Under the pieces are notes generated by a model, which had not been told where the DNA came from, searched no databases, and worked only from the letters and a program-made list of their open reading frames with translations. 64,000 nucleotides of DNA from 630D-37 sp037478835 (GTDB lineage: Bacteria > Chloroflexota > Anaerolineae > Anaerolineales > Villigracilaceae). Each line of letters starts with the position of its first letter. Position 1 is the first letter of the stretch. Positions 34,600 to 55,343 of this stretch are shown here, piece by piece. The translations under genes and the position numbers were made by a program. The stretch is taken from the NCBI GenBank assembly GCA_037478835.1, contig JBBFLV010000006.1, positions 117,469-181,468 on the forward strand, given 5' to 3'.

Positions 34600-35352
34600 T
34601 CAATCTCCTTTTGGCTGCGGCAAGTAGGGCAACACCGCTTTGGCCAAGTTTTGTATTGGCATCGTCTGCAACCAGACGCGCCCTGGCCCGCGCAGAACGG
34701 CCAGGAACAGCCCTTCACCGCCGAAAAGCACGTTGCTCACGCCCTTGACCATCTCGATCTCAAAGCTGACGCTTGGCTCATACATTCCAACGTGCCCGGT
34801 ATCCACCTTGAGCACTTCTCCGACCGCCAGCGTATATTCGACGATCTCCCCGTCCAGCGCCACAAAAGCCACGCCGGGACCGGTCAATTTTTGCAAGATA
34901 AACCCTTCGCCTCCGAATAGGCCGGCACCCAGCTTACGCCGGAAGTGGATATCCAATGTCACCGTCTTCTCGGCGCAGAGGAAAGCCTGTTTCTGGCAAA
35001 TGATCTCCTGACCCTGTGCCAGGTGCACCGGCACGATCTTGCCCGGAAAATCAGAAACAAAGGCAACCGTTCCTTTGCTCCCTTGGCTGGTGAATTCAAC
35101 CAGGAAGAGCGATTCGCCGCTCAAGGCACGCTTGAGCATGCCTCCCAATCCGCCGCGGGTGGTCGTCTGCATGCGGATGTTGCCGCTCATCCAGGCCATC
35201 CCGCCGCTTTCCGAGTAAATCGTTTCGCCGGGATCGAGTTCCAAGATCACCGCCTGTAACGTGGTACCAATGATCTTGTATTCCATGCCCGTCACACCGC
35301 GCCCACTGGCGCTTACTTGGGGATCGGGCAAGTCTATGTGTTGGACGCTCAT
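34600..35352 (-). CDS. TIGR00266/AIM24-family protein
   Basis: A 250-aa cytoplasmic protein of the AIM24/TIGR00266 family: a double-stranded beta-helix-like fold with recurring Gly-rich turns (SESGGMAWMSGNI, LFGGEGFILQKLTGPG, LFGGEGLFLAVLRGPG). The molecular role is unknown in bacteria. The start at 35352 has AAGGAGG upstream; an earlier in-frame ATG would add 22 unrelated residues. Confidence 0.85.
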   Translation of the reverse strand: MSVQHIDLPDPQVSASGRGVTGMEYKIIGTTLQAVILELDPGETIYSESGGMAWMSGNIRMQTTTRGGLGGMLKRALSGESLFLVEFTSQGSKGTVAFVSDFPGKIVPVHLAQGQEIICQKQAFLCAEKTVTLDIHFRRKLGAGLFGGEGFILQKLTGPGVAFVALDGEIVEYTLAVGEVLKVDTGHVGMYEPSVSFEIEMVKGVSNVLFGGEGLFLAVLRGPGRVWLQTMPIQNLAKAVLPYLPQPKGD

Positions 35353-35598
35353 CACTACCTCCTTATGGGAACAGGGGGACTGAAAGACCTGATACCATAT
35401 GTCGATCGATTCTACCATATACGAGAAGCTGCCACATTGGAAAATTTTGGGCTAAAATAAGCACAATCTTGCCATTACGCTTGGCGAGGCTGAGAAAACA
35501 CAAGGCAGTGCAAACGCACAAGGATAACAGCCCCTCAACATAAACCCTCTGTTCGTCGCACTTCGTGTGCAGATCCTCATCGGAAGAGCGAAAACGAT

Positions 35599-38454
<2,856 letters not shown>

Positions 38455-38475
<21 letters not shown>

Positions 38476-38556
38476 GAGTGTGAGAGAGGAGAACGTGAGA
38501 GGAGGAGAGCGTGAGAGGACGAGAATGTGAGAGGATGAGAGCGTGAGAGGAGAAAG
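38455..38556. repeat. GAGAGCGTGAGAGGA-type minisatellite at the SNF2 gene 3' end
   Basis: Irregular units gagagcgtgagaggat/gagaacgtgagaggag, the reverse-strand version of the CTCTCCCGCTCTC family. The tract provides the stop codon of the SNF2 gene and leads into the four-helix-bundle gene. Confidence 0.85.
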
Positions 38557-38566
38557 AGGTACAAAG

Positions 38567-38934
38567 ATGAGGATTCAAAGTCATCGTGACTTGATTGTTT
38601 GGCAGAAGGCGATGGATGCGGCGATGCGCGTGTTCGAGGTGACCAAGTCGTTTCCGGTCGAGGAGCGCTATTCGCTGACCGATCAGATGCGTCGCGCTTC
38701 CCGTTCGGTGGCCGCACAAATTGCAGAAGGTTGGCGCCGCCGCAGGTATCGTGCCGCTTTTATCAATAAACTCAGCGAGGCCGAAGGGGAAGCAGCAGAA
38801 ATGCAAACCCACATTGAAATTGCCTTGCGTTGTCGCTATCTGGACACGGCAACGGCGACCGAACTGGATTCCGTCTATGAAGAAATTATTTCCATGCTCG
38901 TTACCATGAGCAAAACTGCGCACAAGTGGACGCC

Positions 38935-38938
<4 letters not shown>
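38567..38938 (+). CDS. Four-helix-bundle protein (S23 / 23S rRNA intervening-sequence type)
   Basis: A 123-aa protein with the typical SHRDLIVWQKAMDAAMRVF opening, DQMRRASRSVAAQIAEGW, a middle helix with ...FINKLSEAEGEAAEMQTHI, and a last helix. Family members occur inside 23S rRNA intervening sequences or as stand-alone genes near surface-polysaccharide and defence genes; the function is unknown. The ATG at 38567 is preferred over one 24 bp upstream, which is in repeat sequence. Its stop overlaps the methyltransferase start (ATGA), so it is coupled to the defence operon. Confidence 0.85.
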
Positions 38939-43347
<4,409 letters not shown>

Positions 43348-43366
43348 AATCACCCCTTCAAAGGTC

Positions 43367-43555
43367 ATGAGAAACTCTCCCGAAGAAATCAACGAAGGTG
43401 CTCAAACGCATCCATCCGCTCGAATTCGGAAAACCCTGATCGGCTATCGAAAACCCCTCCACGGACCGCTCATCGTGGAACGGATTGGGCTAAAGGCCAT
43501 TCGCTCCCGCTGCCCTCACTTCAACGAATGGCTGGAAAAACTGGAAAAGATGTAA
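43367..43555 (+). CDS. Small hypothetical protein
   Basis: A 62-aa frame between the methyltransferase and the DUF1998 helicase, basic and without membrane segments (ends EWLEKLEKM). No recognised family and only a weak AAAGG before the ATG. It may be a real spacer gene or chance. Confidence 0.3.
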   Translation: MRNSPEEINEGAQTHPSARIRKTLIGYRKPLHGPLIVERIGLKAIRSRCPHFNEWLEKLEKM

Positions 43556-43641
43556 TCATCGCCGATCTTCTCCTGAGAAATCCGTAAGAAAAGGCTTTTG
43601 AACTTTCCACCCGACCATCCTGAACAGAACCCGGAGCCCCT

Positions 43642-48225
<4,584 letters not shown>

Positions 48226-49131
48226 AACCGGCAATGTTGTGAATGAAAGCGAACCGCCCGTTCAAAACCCTCGCTTTCACCCGCAGCGCATCGAAACCGT
48301 GCGGCTAAGCGTTCAGGATACCCAAAACCTGCTCCTGCTGCGCCCCGCCGATCCCAACCTATTCCGTGATCGAACCTTCGAGACCACCCTCCGCGTCGCC
48401 TTGCAGCGCGGCCTGGAGCAGGCCTTCCAGCTGGAAGAAAGCGAATTGGCTGCCGAAAGCATCGGCCGTGACGAACGGCGCGCCATCCTACTCTACGAGA
48501 CCTCAGAAGGGGGTAGCGGCGTGTTGCGCCGCCTGGTAGAAGAACCGGGTGCCTTGGCCGAAGTTGCGCTGGCCGCCCTACAGCGTATCCACTACGATGA
48601 AAACGGCCAGGATCAAAAACCGGAATGCGTAGCTGCCTGCTATGAGTGCCTGCTCAGTTATAGCAACCAGCTCGAAGCCCTCTACATCGATCGTCGCCGT
48701 GTGCGCCAAATATTGCTTGAGATCGCCCACGGCCGTGTCTTGTTGCGTGCGAACGGGCGAACCTATCCTGAACATTTCGCTTGGCTGCGTTCGCTCACCG
48801 ATGCTCGCTCCGAATTAGAGCGCCGCTTCCTGGACGTTCTGGCCGCCAAGGGCCTTCGGTTGCCTGATGATGCTCAGCGCGCCATCCCCGAACCACGCTG
48901 CGTCGCAGACTTTTTTTACGAACCGAACATTTGCGTGTTTTGCGATGGCCGCGTCCACGATGAACCCGAACAGCGTCGCCAAGATGAAGAGATACGCGCC
49001 GAACTCCGTCAACGCGGCTACGAAGTTGTCGTCATCCGTTATGATCGCGATTTAGAGGAGCAAATCAAGCAATACCGGCACGTTCTGTAGGTCAAACGCT
49101 GGCATTTGACTCACCGAATACTGGCAGATCG

Positions 49132-49159
49132 GCAGCACCTACATAGGTGCTGCTTCTTT
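49132..49159 (+). terminator. Intrinsic terminator of the defence operon
   Basis: GCAGCACCTA and TAGGTGCTGC form a 10-bp stem, followed by TTCTTTATC. It lies 42 bases after the helicase stop. Confidence 0.8.
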
Positions 49160-49232
49160 ATCAATCACTCGAACACAAAAAGCTCTCAGCTCTCCGGGAA
49201 AAGGTTCTTACTCGCAAAAAGCCCGTAAAAGT

Positions 49233-49258
49233 AAAAAATCCCCTGCGAAATGCAGGGG
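49233..49258 (-). terminator. Intrinsic terminator of tRNA-Glu(CTC)
   Basis: On the minus strand CCCCTGC-ATTTC-GCAGGGG is followed by ATTTTTTAC. It lies 16 bases below the tRNA 3' end. Confidence 0.85.
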
Positions 49259-49274
49259 AAAATTTGCTTTTCTG

Positions 49275-49347
49275 TGCCCCCAAGGGGATTCGAACCCCTG
49301 TTTGAGCCTTGAGAGGGCTCCGTCCTGGGCCACTAGACGATGGGGGC
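49275..49347 (-). tRNA. tRNA-Glu (anticodon CTC)
   Basis: A 73-nt cloverleaf with acceptor GCCCCCA/TGGGGGC, anticodon stem GAGCC/GGCTC around loop CTCTCAA (anticodon CTC), and T-arm AGGGG-TTCGAAT-CCCCT. The discriminator is A and CCA is not encoded. It reads GAG codons. It has its own promoter and terminator. Confidence 0.95.
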
Positions 49348-49360
49348 TTAAGCGGGGCTG

Positions 49361-49389
49361 ATTGTATCATACCCCGCGGCAAACGTCAA
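49361..49389 (-). promoter_or_regulatory. Promoter of tRNA-Glu(CTC)
   Basis: On the minus strand TTGACG (49389-49384), a 17-bp spacer and TACAAT (49366-49361). The -35 box overlaps the tyrS stop codon. The same boxes and spacing occur before the other tRNA-Glu. Confidence 0.85.
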
Positions 49390-50588
49390 CGCTTTAACTG
49401 CACAAAGCGCCGTTTTCCCACCTGCAGCACGCCCTCATGCGGAATGGGCATATCGGCGCGGTCCAGCACCTGGCCATCCAGGCGCACACCCTTTTGCTCG
49501 ATCAATCGCCGGCCCTCGCTGCGCGAAGCCACCAGCTTCGCCTCCACCAGCACGTCCAGCACCGTTTGTTCCGGACGGAAGGTGAAAACCTCCATCTCCT
49601 GCGGCAACTCGCGTTGCTGGAAAATGCGGATGAAAGCCTCCTCTGCCGCTGCCGCCGCTTCCTCCCCGTGGAAAATCGCCGTCACCTCGCGCGCCAGCTT
49701 CATCTTGGCATCGCGCGGATGGAGCTTCCCACTGGCCATCGCTTCTTCGATCTCCTGGATCTGCCGCGGCGTCCAGCGCGTCACCAAGCGGAAGTACTTC
49801 GGCATGGCAAAATCCGGGATGGACATCAGCTTCCCGTACATATCCTCCGCCGTGGTATGGATCGGGATCACATTCCCCTGCGATTTCGACATCCGCTGCA
49901 CCCCATCCGTCCCCGGCAGAATGCCCAGGATGATCCCCACCTGCGGACGTTGCCCCAGCGCCTCCTGCAGCTTTCGCCCGGCGACGATGATATTGAACAG
50001 CTGATCCGAACCGCCCACCTGCACATCCGTCTCCATCGCCACGGCATCGTAACCCTGCATCAGCGCGTAGAACGTCTCATGCAAAAAGATCGGCTCCCCG
50101 CGCTCCAAGCGCTTGGCAAAGTTCTCGCGCGTCAGGAACTGTTGCACCGTAAAATGTTGCCCCAGTCGGATCAAATCCACCAGCGTGAGCTTAGAAAGCC
50201 ATTCCCCGTTATAGCGAATGCGCGTCTTCTCCCGATCCAGCACCCGAAAAGCCTGCTCGGCATAGGTACGGGCGTTTTCCATCACCTGCTCCTCGGTCAG
50301 GATCGGCCGCGCCTTGTTCTTATCCGAAGGATCGCCCACCAGCGCCGTGTAATTCCCGATCAGGAAGGTCACCTCATGCCCCAAATCCTGAAACTGGCGC
50401 AGCTTACGCATCGTGATCGTATGTCCCAAATGCAGATCCGTCGAAGTCGGATCGTAGCCACAATACACGCGCAGCGGTCGCCCCTCCAAAAGGCGCTCGC
50501 GTAGCTCACGGCGCATCGCCTGCTCCAGCTCTTCATCGCCGTATTCGGTACCCTGCATCAGCCATTCGACTTGTTCGTCAATGTTCAT
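49386..50588 (-). CDS. tyrS: Tyrosyl-tRNA synthetase
   Basis: A 400-aa class I synthetase that charges tRNA-Tyr. HLGHT (HIGH motif) is near residue 53, the tyrosine-pocket region FYALMQGYDAVAMETDVQVGGSDQ shortly after, RMSKSQGN (KMSKS) near 233, and an S4 RNA-binding domain at the C-terminus (VLDVLVEAKLVASRSEGRRL). The sequence is the TyrZ-like type with a compact C-terminus. It is co-directional with tRNA-Glu downstream and with the membrane protein upstream (13 bp). Confidence 0.95.
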   Translation of the reverse strand: MNIDEQVEWLMQGTEYGDEELEQAMRRELRERLLEGRPLRVYCGYDPTSTDLHLGHTITMRKLRQFQDLGHEVTFLIGNYTALVGDPSDKNKARPILTEEQVMENARTYAEQAFRVLDREKTRIRYNGEWLSKLTLVDLIRLGQHFTVQQFLTRENFAKRLERGEPIFLHETFYALMQGYDAVAMETDVQVGGSDQLFNIIVAGRKLQEALGQRPQVGIILGILPGTDGVQRMSKSQGNVIPIHTTAEDMYGKLMSIPDFAMPKYFRLVTRWTPRQIQEIEEAMASGKLHPRDAKMKLAREVTAIFHGEEAAAAAEEAFIRIFQQRELPQEMEVFTFRPEQTVLDVLVEAKLVASRSEGRRLIEQKGVRLDGQVLDRADMPIPHEGVLQVGKRRFVQLKR

Positions 50589-50601
50589 CGCGCACTCCTG
50601 G

Positions 50602-51096
50602 CTAACGTTTATATTCTAAAATTCCACCTTCCTGCACCGCGCGCAATCCGCTGCGGTGCACGATCTCCTGCAAAATCTCCTCCCCGGCCGCAAAGCCGGT
50701 TCGCCCTCTCGTCTCACCCCGGAACTTAAACTCGCCCAGGGTCTTAAACTGGAAATGCGCCTGCTCCCCCTTCACCTGCACCGTGCGCCCCAGGTTGGAT
50801 GGGAGCACGCTCACCTCCATCACCTCATTCCAACCGAGCCGCACATGGCGCAACCCATTCTCGAACTCGATCCCCTCCGGCGTCAAGCGCAGCACCGTTC
50901 GTCGGTCCATCCAGTTACCCAGCGAAATGCTCGCCGCCGCGAAGAGCAGGAATCCCCACAAAATCCATGCCCAACCGGGGATCGCTCCCAGCCTGTGCAT
51001 CCCCCAAAGCGCCAGGCTGATCACCACCCACAAACCCCACGCCGTCCACTCACCACGGCGCGGCATCATCTCCGGACGAAATTCTCGCTTCTCCAT
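50602..51096 (-). CDS. Membrane protein with PH-like domain
   Basis: A 164-aa protein with two membrane spans near the N-terminus (about residues 20-58), then a beta-rich soluble part (TVLRLTPEGIEFENGLRHVRLGWNEVMEVSVLP) typical of bacterial membrane-PH domains. The role is unknown. It precedes tyrS by 13 bp and may be in one transcript. Confidence 0.7.
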   Translation of the reverse strand: MEKREFRPEMMPRRGEWTAWGLWVVISLALWGMHRLGAIPGWAWILWGFLLFAAASISLGNWMDRRTVLRLTPEGIEFENGLRHVRLGWNEVMEVSVLPSNLGRTVQVKGEQAHFQFKTLGEFKFRGETRGRTGFAAGEEILQEIVHRSGLRAVQEGGILEYKR

Positions 51097-51251
51097 AGCG
51101 TTTCGATTATATCAGGAAAGATCGAAGCCGCGTGCCGGCCGAAGCGAAGCTGCCCTCCCGCTCCGCCTGCCGGCCTGTGCCGCGTGCCGGGCGCACTCGG
51201 AAAAGGACCTGAGCCGCTCCTGCTTCCCGAAGCGCCGCCTTTACCGAAGCG

Positions 51252-52541
51252 TCATAAGGCGCGATCGATCATCAGCGCCAAAAAGAGAAAGAACAAGTAC
51301 ATACTCGACCAGCGATACATCTGCCAGGCCACCTTATTCCCCTCCTTGCGCCACACGCGCCACGCCCCGTAGATCAACCAAATTCCCAGCAACACCGCCG
51401 CGGCAAAATAGAAATTCCCCGCCATGCCCAAAAAGCGCATCACCCAGCTCAAGGCGACCAATACCAACGTATAGAGCCAGATCTGCCGGCGCGTTTCTTT
51501 TTCCCCGTAGATCACTGGCAACATCGGCACCCCGGCGCGGGCATAATCCTTCTGACGCACGATCGCCAGCGCCCAAAAGTGTGGTGGCGTCCATAGGAAA
51601 ATGATCAGGAACAGGAAAAACGCCGCCCAATCCAGCGTGCCGGTCGCCGCCGCCCAGCCCACCAACGGCGGGATCGCCCCGGCGCCTCCACCGATCACAA
51701 TGTTCTGCACCGTCCGCCGCTTGAGCAGAACGCTATAGACAAGCACATAGTAGATGATCCCAGCCAGCGAAAGCAGCGCTGCCAGCAAATTGACAAAACC
51801 GGCCATCACATAGTAACTGATCAGGCAAAGAGCCAGCCCAAAGGCCAACGCTTCGGCCGGGGTCACCCTACCGGCCGCCAGGGGCCGGCGTGCCGTGCGT
51901 TGCATGTGTCGATCGATCTCGCGATCGATATACTGATTGATCACCCCCGATCCCCCTGCCGCCAGCGCCCCACCGAGCAACGTCCAAAAGGCCAATTCCG
52001 GCGCAGGCCAAGAGCGCCCACCGGCCACCATCCCTCCTAGCGTCGTGATCAAAAGCAGGCCGACGATCAGCGGCTTGGTCAGCGCCAAAAAATCGCGCCA
52101 GTGCGGCCGAGCAGAAACTGCCTTAGGGGAGCGCAAGAGCGAAGCCCAAGTCAGCACCAGCAGAATTAACCAGAGCGAGATCATCGTCAACGCGTGGAGC
52201 AGCAGCAGATGTAACGGACTGCCACGCACCACCAGCAACGCCCCGATCAAAACCTGCCCCCCGAACAGCACCCCCAAGAGCGTAGTCAACGGCAAGATCA
52301 AGGTATCTTCCCGATAGTCTCTCCATGCCCGGCGCAAAACATCTCCCAAAAGCAGCAGCGCCAGCGCCACCAAGGCCCGATGAAGCAGATCGAGCCAGCC
52401 ACGGCCACCTTCCGGCCAACAAAGCGGCCAGGTAGTGCAGGCAAATGCCTGATGTACTGTTGCCCACCGCCCCAAAACCGTCACCCCAAAAGTGACGATG
52501 GCCAGCATCAATAATCGCCATGTGAATATCGGAATTCGGCG
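51252..52541 (-). CDS. Heme A pathway fusion: half-length CtaA-like domain fused to protoheme IX farnesyltransferase CtaB
   Basis: A 429-aa membrane protein. The N-terminal 140 or so residues have four spans with CtaA/COX15 features (CTTWPLCWP, LLHRALVAL, LLLHALTM) but only one of the two CtaA halves. The rest is a complete UbiA-family CtaB: NQYIDREIDRHMQRT (prenyl-diphosphate/Mg motif), RRTVQNIVIGGGAGAIPPLVG and WTPPHFWALAI. CtaB makes heme O from heme B and CtaA oxidises it to heme A, so the fusion would channel the intermediate, or the half CtaA may have another role. ATG 52541 has GGAG upstream. No cytochrome oxidase genes are adjacent. Confidence 0.85.
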   Translation of the reverse strand, partial: RRIPIFTWRLLMLAIVTFGVTVLGRWATVHQAFACTTWPLCWPEGGRGWLDLLHRALVALALLLLGDVLRRAWRDYREDTLILPLTTLLGVLFGGQVLIGALLVVRGSPLHLLLLHALTMISLWLILLVLTWASLLRSPKAVSARPHWRDFLALTKPLIVGLLLITTLGGMVAGGRSWPAPELAFWTLLGGALAAGGSGVINQYIDREIDRHMQRTARRPLAAGRVTPAEALAFGLALCLISYYVMAGFVNLLAALLSLAGIIYYVLVYSVLLKRRTVQNIVIGGGAGAIPPLVGWAAATGTLDWAAFFLFLIIFLWTPPHFWALAIVRQKDYARAGVPMLPVIYGEKETRRQIWLYTLVLVALSWVMRFLGMAGNFYFAAAVLLGIWLIYGAWRVWRKEGNKVAWQMYRWSSMYLFFLFLALMIDRAL

Positions 52542-52610
52542 CATATAACTCTTTCTCCGAGTCAAATTGTCTGCAATAGCATACTTGCAGATCCTTCTGC
52601 TGTCAATGAT

Positions 52611-52687
52611 GAGACGGTGGACCGTAGACGGTTAACAGCGCTCCTTCCGACCAACCGACTACCCGACTAACCAACCAACCGACCAAA
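52611..52687. repeat. Two short tandem-repeat tracts at the pyrG 3' end
   Basis: gacggtggaccgtagacgg (as at 4741-4781) is followed from 52647 by ccaaccgactacccgactaa-type 8-12 bp units. The latter encode the last residues and TAG stop of pyrG on the minus strand. Confidence 0.75.
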
Positions 52688-54280
52688 CTCCTTCGCCGCG
52701 CGGATAAATCCCACAAACAACGGATGGGGGCGCATCGGACGGGAAAGGAACTCCGGATGGAATTGCGAACCGATCATGAAGGGATGATCGGCAATCTCCG
52801 CAATTTCTACCAACTTCCCATCCGGCGAAAGCCCGGAAAAGACCATGCCGGCCTTTTCAAACAGGCTACGATAGTGATTGTTGAATTCAAACCGATGGCG
52901 GTGGCGCTCCTCAACTTGCGGCGCGTTGTAACAGGCCGCGGCTTTGCTCCCCGGCTTGAGCACGCACGGGTAAAGTCCGAGCCGCATCGTACCGCCCAGA
53001 TCGGTGATCGCCCGCTGTTCCAGCATCAGATCGATCACCGGATGAGGTGTCGATCGGTCGAACTCGGTCGAATGGGCATCTTCCAGCCCCAGCACATTGC
53101 GCGCAAATTCAATGCACATCAGCTGCATCCCCAGGCACAGCCCCAGGTAAGGCACTTTGTGTTCCCGTGCATAGCGCGCCGCCATGATCTTGCCCTCGAT
53201 GCCGCGCGAGCCAAAACCTCCCGGCACCAGAATCCCGTGTGCCTGCTCGATCTGATCCCACCCTTTGCCCTTTTCCAGATCCACCGAATGGATCCACAGG
53301 ATTTTAACCTCCACATCGTTCGCCAACGCGGCGTGCTTCAACGCCTCGCGCACCGACATATAGGCATCCTGCAGCTCCACGTATTTGCCCACCAGCGCGA
53401 TCTTGACCGTCGGCTTGGGGCGCCGCACGCGTTCCACCAGATCGCGCCAGGGTTGCCAGTCCGGCTCTTTGCGTGGCGTTAGGCCTAGGCGTTGGAGTAG
53501 GTACTCGCCTACCCCGCGTTCTTCGAGCAAGAGCGGCACCTCGTAGAGCACATCCGTCGTCACCATCGGCACCACGGCGCGCTTTTCCACATCACAGAAA
53601 AGGGCGATCTTCTCGCAAATTCCATCTTCGATCGGATAATCCGATCGGGCAATGATCATATTCGGCGAGATACCGATCGAGCGCAGCGCCGCAACCGAAT
53701 GCTGGGTGGGTTTGGTCTTCAGCTCGCCGGTGGCACCGATATAAGGCAGCCAGGTCACGTGGACAAAGAAGACATTCTCGCGCCCCACCTCATTACGCAG
53801 CTGACGCAAGGCCTCCAGGAAAGGTTGTGATTCAATATCCCCCACCGTCCCGCCGACCTCGATCACCACCACTTCGGCCCCGGTTTCGCGCGCCACCAGG
53901 CCAATGCGGCGCTTGATCTCATTGGTAATGTGCGGAATCACCTGGATCGTTCCGCCCAGGAAATCCCCGCGCCGCTCCTTTTGGATGATCTCGGCATAAA
54001 CCTGTCCACTGGTGAAGTTGGAAACGCGCGTCAGTCGGATGTCAATGAAGCGCTCGTAATGCCCCAGGTCGAGATCGGTTTCGGCCCCATCATCGAGCAC
54101 GAACACTTCCCCGTGCTGATAGGGCGACATGGTGCCCGGGTCGACATTGATATACGGGTCCAGCTTCTGAACAGCCACGCGCAGGCCGCGCTCTTTCAGC
54201 AAAAGTCCGGTCGCTGCTGCCGTCACCCCTTTGCCTACAGAAGAAACCACCCCACCGGTGAAAATGATGTATCGAGTCAT
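52667..54280 (-). CDS. pyrG: CTP synthase
   Basis: A 538-aa enzyme that aminates UTP to CTP using glutamine. The synthetase domain opens with YIIFTGGVVSSVGKG, followed by the DPGTMSPYQHGEVFVLDDGAETDLDLGHYERF block. The C-terminal class I glutamine amidotransferase has the nucleophile in GLCLGMQ and the His/Glu pair in SQFHPEFLSRP. ATG 54280 follows AGGAGAGTG. The final codons and stop are in a tandem-repeat tract. It lies 94 bp downstream of the roadblock gene on the same strand. Confidence 0.96.
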   Translation of the reverse strand: MTRYIIFTGGVVSSVGKGVTAAATGLLLKERGLRVAVQKLDPYINVDPGTMSPYQHGEVFVLDDGAETDLDLGHYERFIDIRLTRVSNFTSGQVYAEIIQKERRGDFLGGTIQVIPHITNEIKRRIGLVARETGAEVVVIEVGGTVGDIESQPFLEALRQLRNEVGRENVFFVHVTWLPYIGATGELKTKPTQHSVAALRSIGISPNMIIARSDYPIEDGICEKIALFCDVEKRAVVPMVTTDVLYEVPLLLEERGVGEYLLQRLGLTPRKEPDWQPWRDLVERVRRPKPTVKIALVGKYVELQDAYMSVREALKHAALANDVEVKILWIHSVDLEKGKGWDQIEQAHGILVPGGFGSRGIEGKIMAARYAREHKVPYLGLCLGMQLMCIEFARNVLGLEDAHSTEFDRSTPHPVIDLMLEQRAITDLGGTMRLGLYPCVLKPGSKAAACYNAPQVEERHRHRFEFNNHYRSLFEKAGMVFSGLSPDGKLVEIAEIADHPFMIGSQFHPEFLSRPMRPHPLFVGFIRAAKEFGRLVG

Positions 54281-54374
54281 TGTCACTCTCCTGCTACAAA
54301 CGGAATAGCGATGGGGAGGGCTAGCCAACCCTCCCCATCCGGAATATACAATTTGTATGTGTAGGTTTTATCCA

Positions 54375-54749
54375 TCATCCCACAATTTTACGCAGATCTT
54401 CTGCGGCTCGGCGCATTTCCAGGAAGATCAGGCCGAGCTTGGCCTCCTGACGAGCCAACGCCGTCAAAACGGCTTCTTCGCCGACAGAAGTGAGCACAAT
54501 AAATCCGTTATCTCCCTTGATATACACCTGCTCCAGCCCGCCGCGTCCCAACTCAGCCGCAATCCGTTCGCCCAGGCTGAGCATAGCCGCCGACATTGCC
54601 GAAACGCGATCCTCTTCGACATCTGCCGGCAAAGCGGAAGCCATAATCAGACCATCTACCGAAACAACAGCCGAGGCCTCGATCTCCGGGGCGGCAATTT
54701 GCATCGCTCGCAGGCGTTCTACGATTTGATCAGAGCGGGATTTACTCAT
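54375..54749 (-). CDS. Roadblock/LC7-domain protein
   Basis: A 124-aa single-domain protein (IEASAVVSVDGLIMASALP, then a long helix and YIKGDNGFIVLTSV). Bacterial roadblock proteins usually act with small MglA-like GTPases in polarity or signalling; none is in the window. The start at 54749 has AGGAG upstream. Confidence 0.85.
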   Translation of the reverse strand: MSKSRSDQIVERLRAMQIAAPEIEASAVVSVDGLIMASALPADVEEDRVSAMSAAMLSLGERIAAELGRGGLEQVYIKGDNGFIVLTSVGEEAVLTALARQEAKLGLIFLEMRRAAEDLRKIVG

Positions 54750-55133
54750 GGATGACTCCTGGAAGTTGAGGAGATGGAGATGTGAAAAGTTTACCACAAC
54801 TCATTCTACTTGTGAATTCGCTTTTTTTGCCTGTTAGGGCTTTTCAATGTTTTCATAAAAAGCAATATTCGGTCGCCAAGGTTGTCAAAACTTATGTTGC
54901 CACAGGTCACTTCTCGACGCCGTAGTCCCTAATAAGGCTTGCTTTGCATCAAAATCATTAGAACGGCAAAAAGCCCCATTCGCCTGTGAAGCAACCATCG
55001 GTAGGATTGTGTAGCCCAAGATGTATTGTGTGGAATTCCATGACCTGCACTTAAGACGCTGAATGCCCAACACAAACGACCAAAAAATCCTTGACCATTT
55101 AGCAGGGCAATGATACAATCTGCCCGCATTTCG
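54750..55133. other. 384-bp intergenic region
   Basis: This is AT-rich spacer between the roadblock gene and tRNA-Glu(TTC). Apart from the tRNA promoter at its end I see no gene, RNA or repeat. Confidence 0.6.
55092..55120 (+). promoter_or_regulatory. Promoter of tRNA-Glu(TTC)
   Basis: TTGACC (55092-55097), 17 bp, TACAAT (55115-55120). Predicted transcription start is about 7 bases before the tRNA. Confidence 0.87.
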
Positions 55134-55206
55134 CCCCCATCGTCTAGAGGACCAGGACGCGGCCCTTTCAAGGCCAAAACCGGGGTTCGAATCCCCGTGG
55201 GGGCAC
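55134..55206 (+). tRNA. tRNA-Glu (anticodon TTC)
   Basis: 73 nt; acceptor GCCCCCA/TGGGGGC, anticodon stem CGGCC/GGCCA-like around CTTTCAA (anticodon TTC), T-arm CGGGG-TTCGAAT-CCCCG, discriminator A, CCA not encoded. It reads GAA and, by wobble, GAG. Confidence 0.95.
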
Positions 55207-55215
55207 TCAAAGCAA

Positions 55216-55241
55216 AAACGCGCCGTTGGGCGCGTTTTTTG
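55216..55241 (+). terminator. Intrinsic terminator of tRNA-Glu(TTC)
   Basis: CGCGCC-GTTG-GGCGCG stem-loop followed by six T, 14 bases after the tRNA. Confidence 0.88.
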
Positions 55242-55343
55242 TTTGAAAGTGCCTTCCCTTGTGACTGGTATAATTGCCATCAGATTGGCAATGCTCCTTC
55301 TCAACCGGTGTATATCCCCCGTTTCTCGCTCCAGGAGGTATTC

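Noticed and set aside
49437..50504. 355-codon plus-strand frame
   Set aside because: It is antisense to tyrS; the composition is rich in His/Arg/Gln as expected for a shadow frame.
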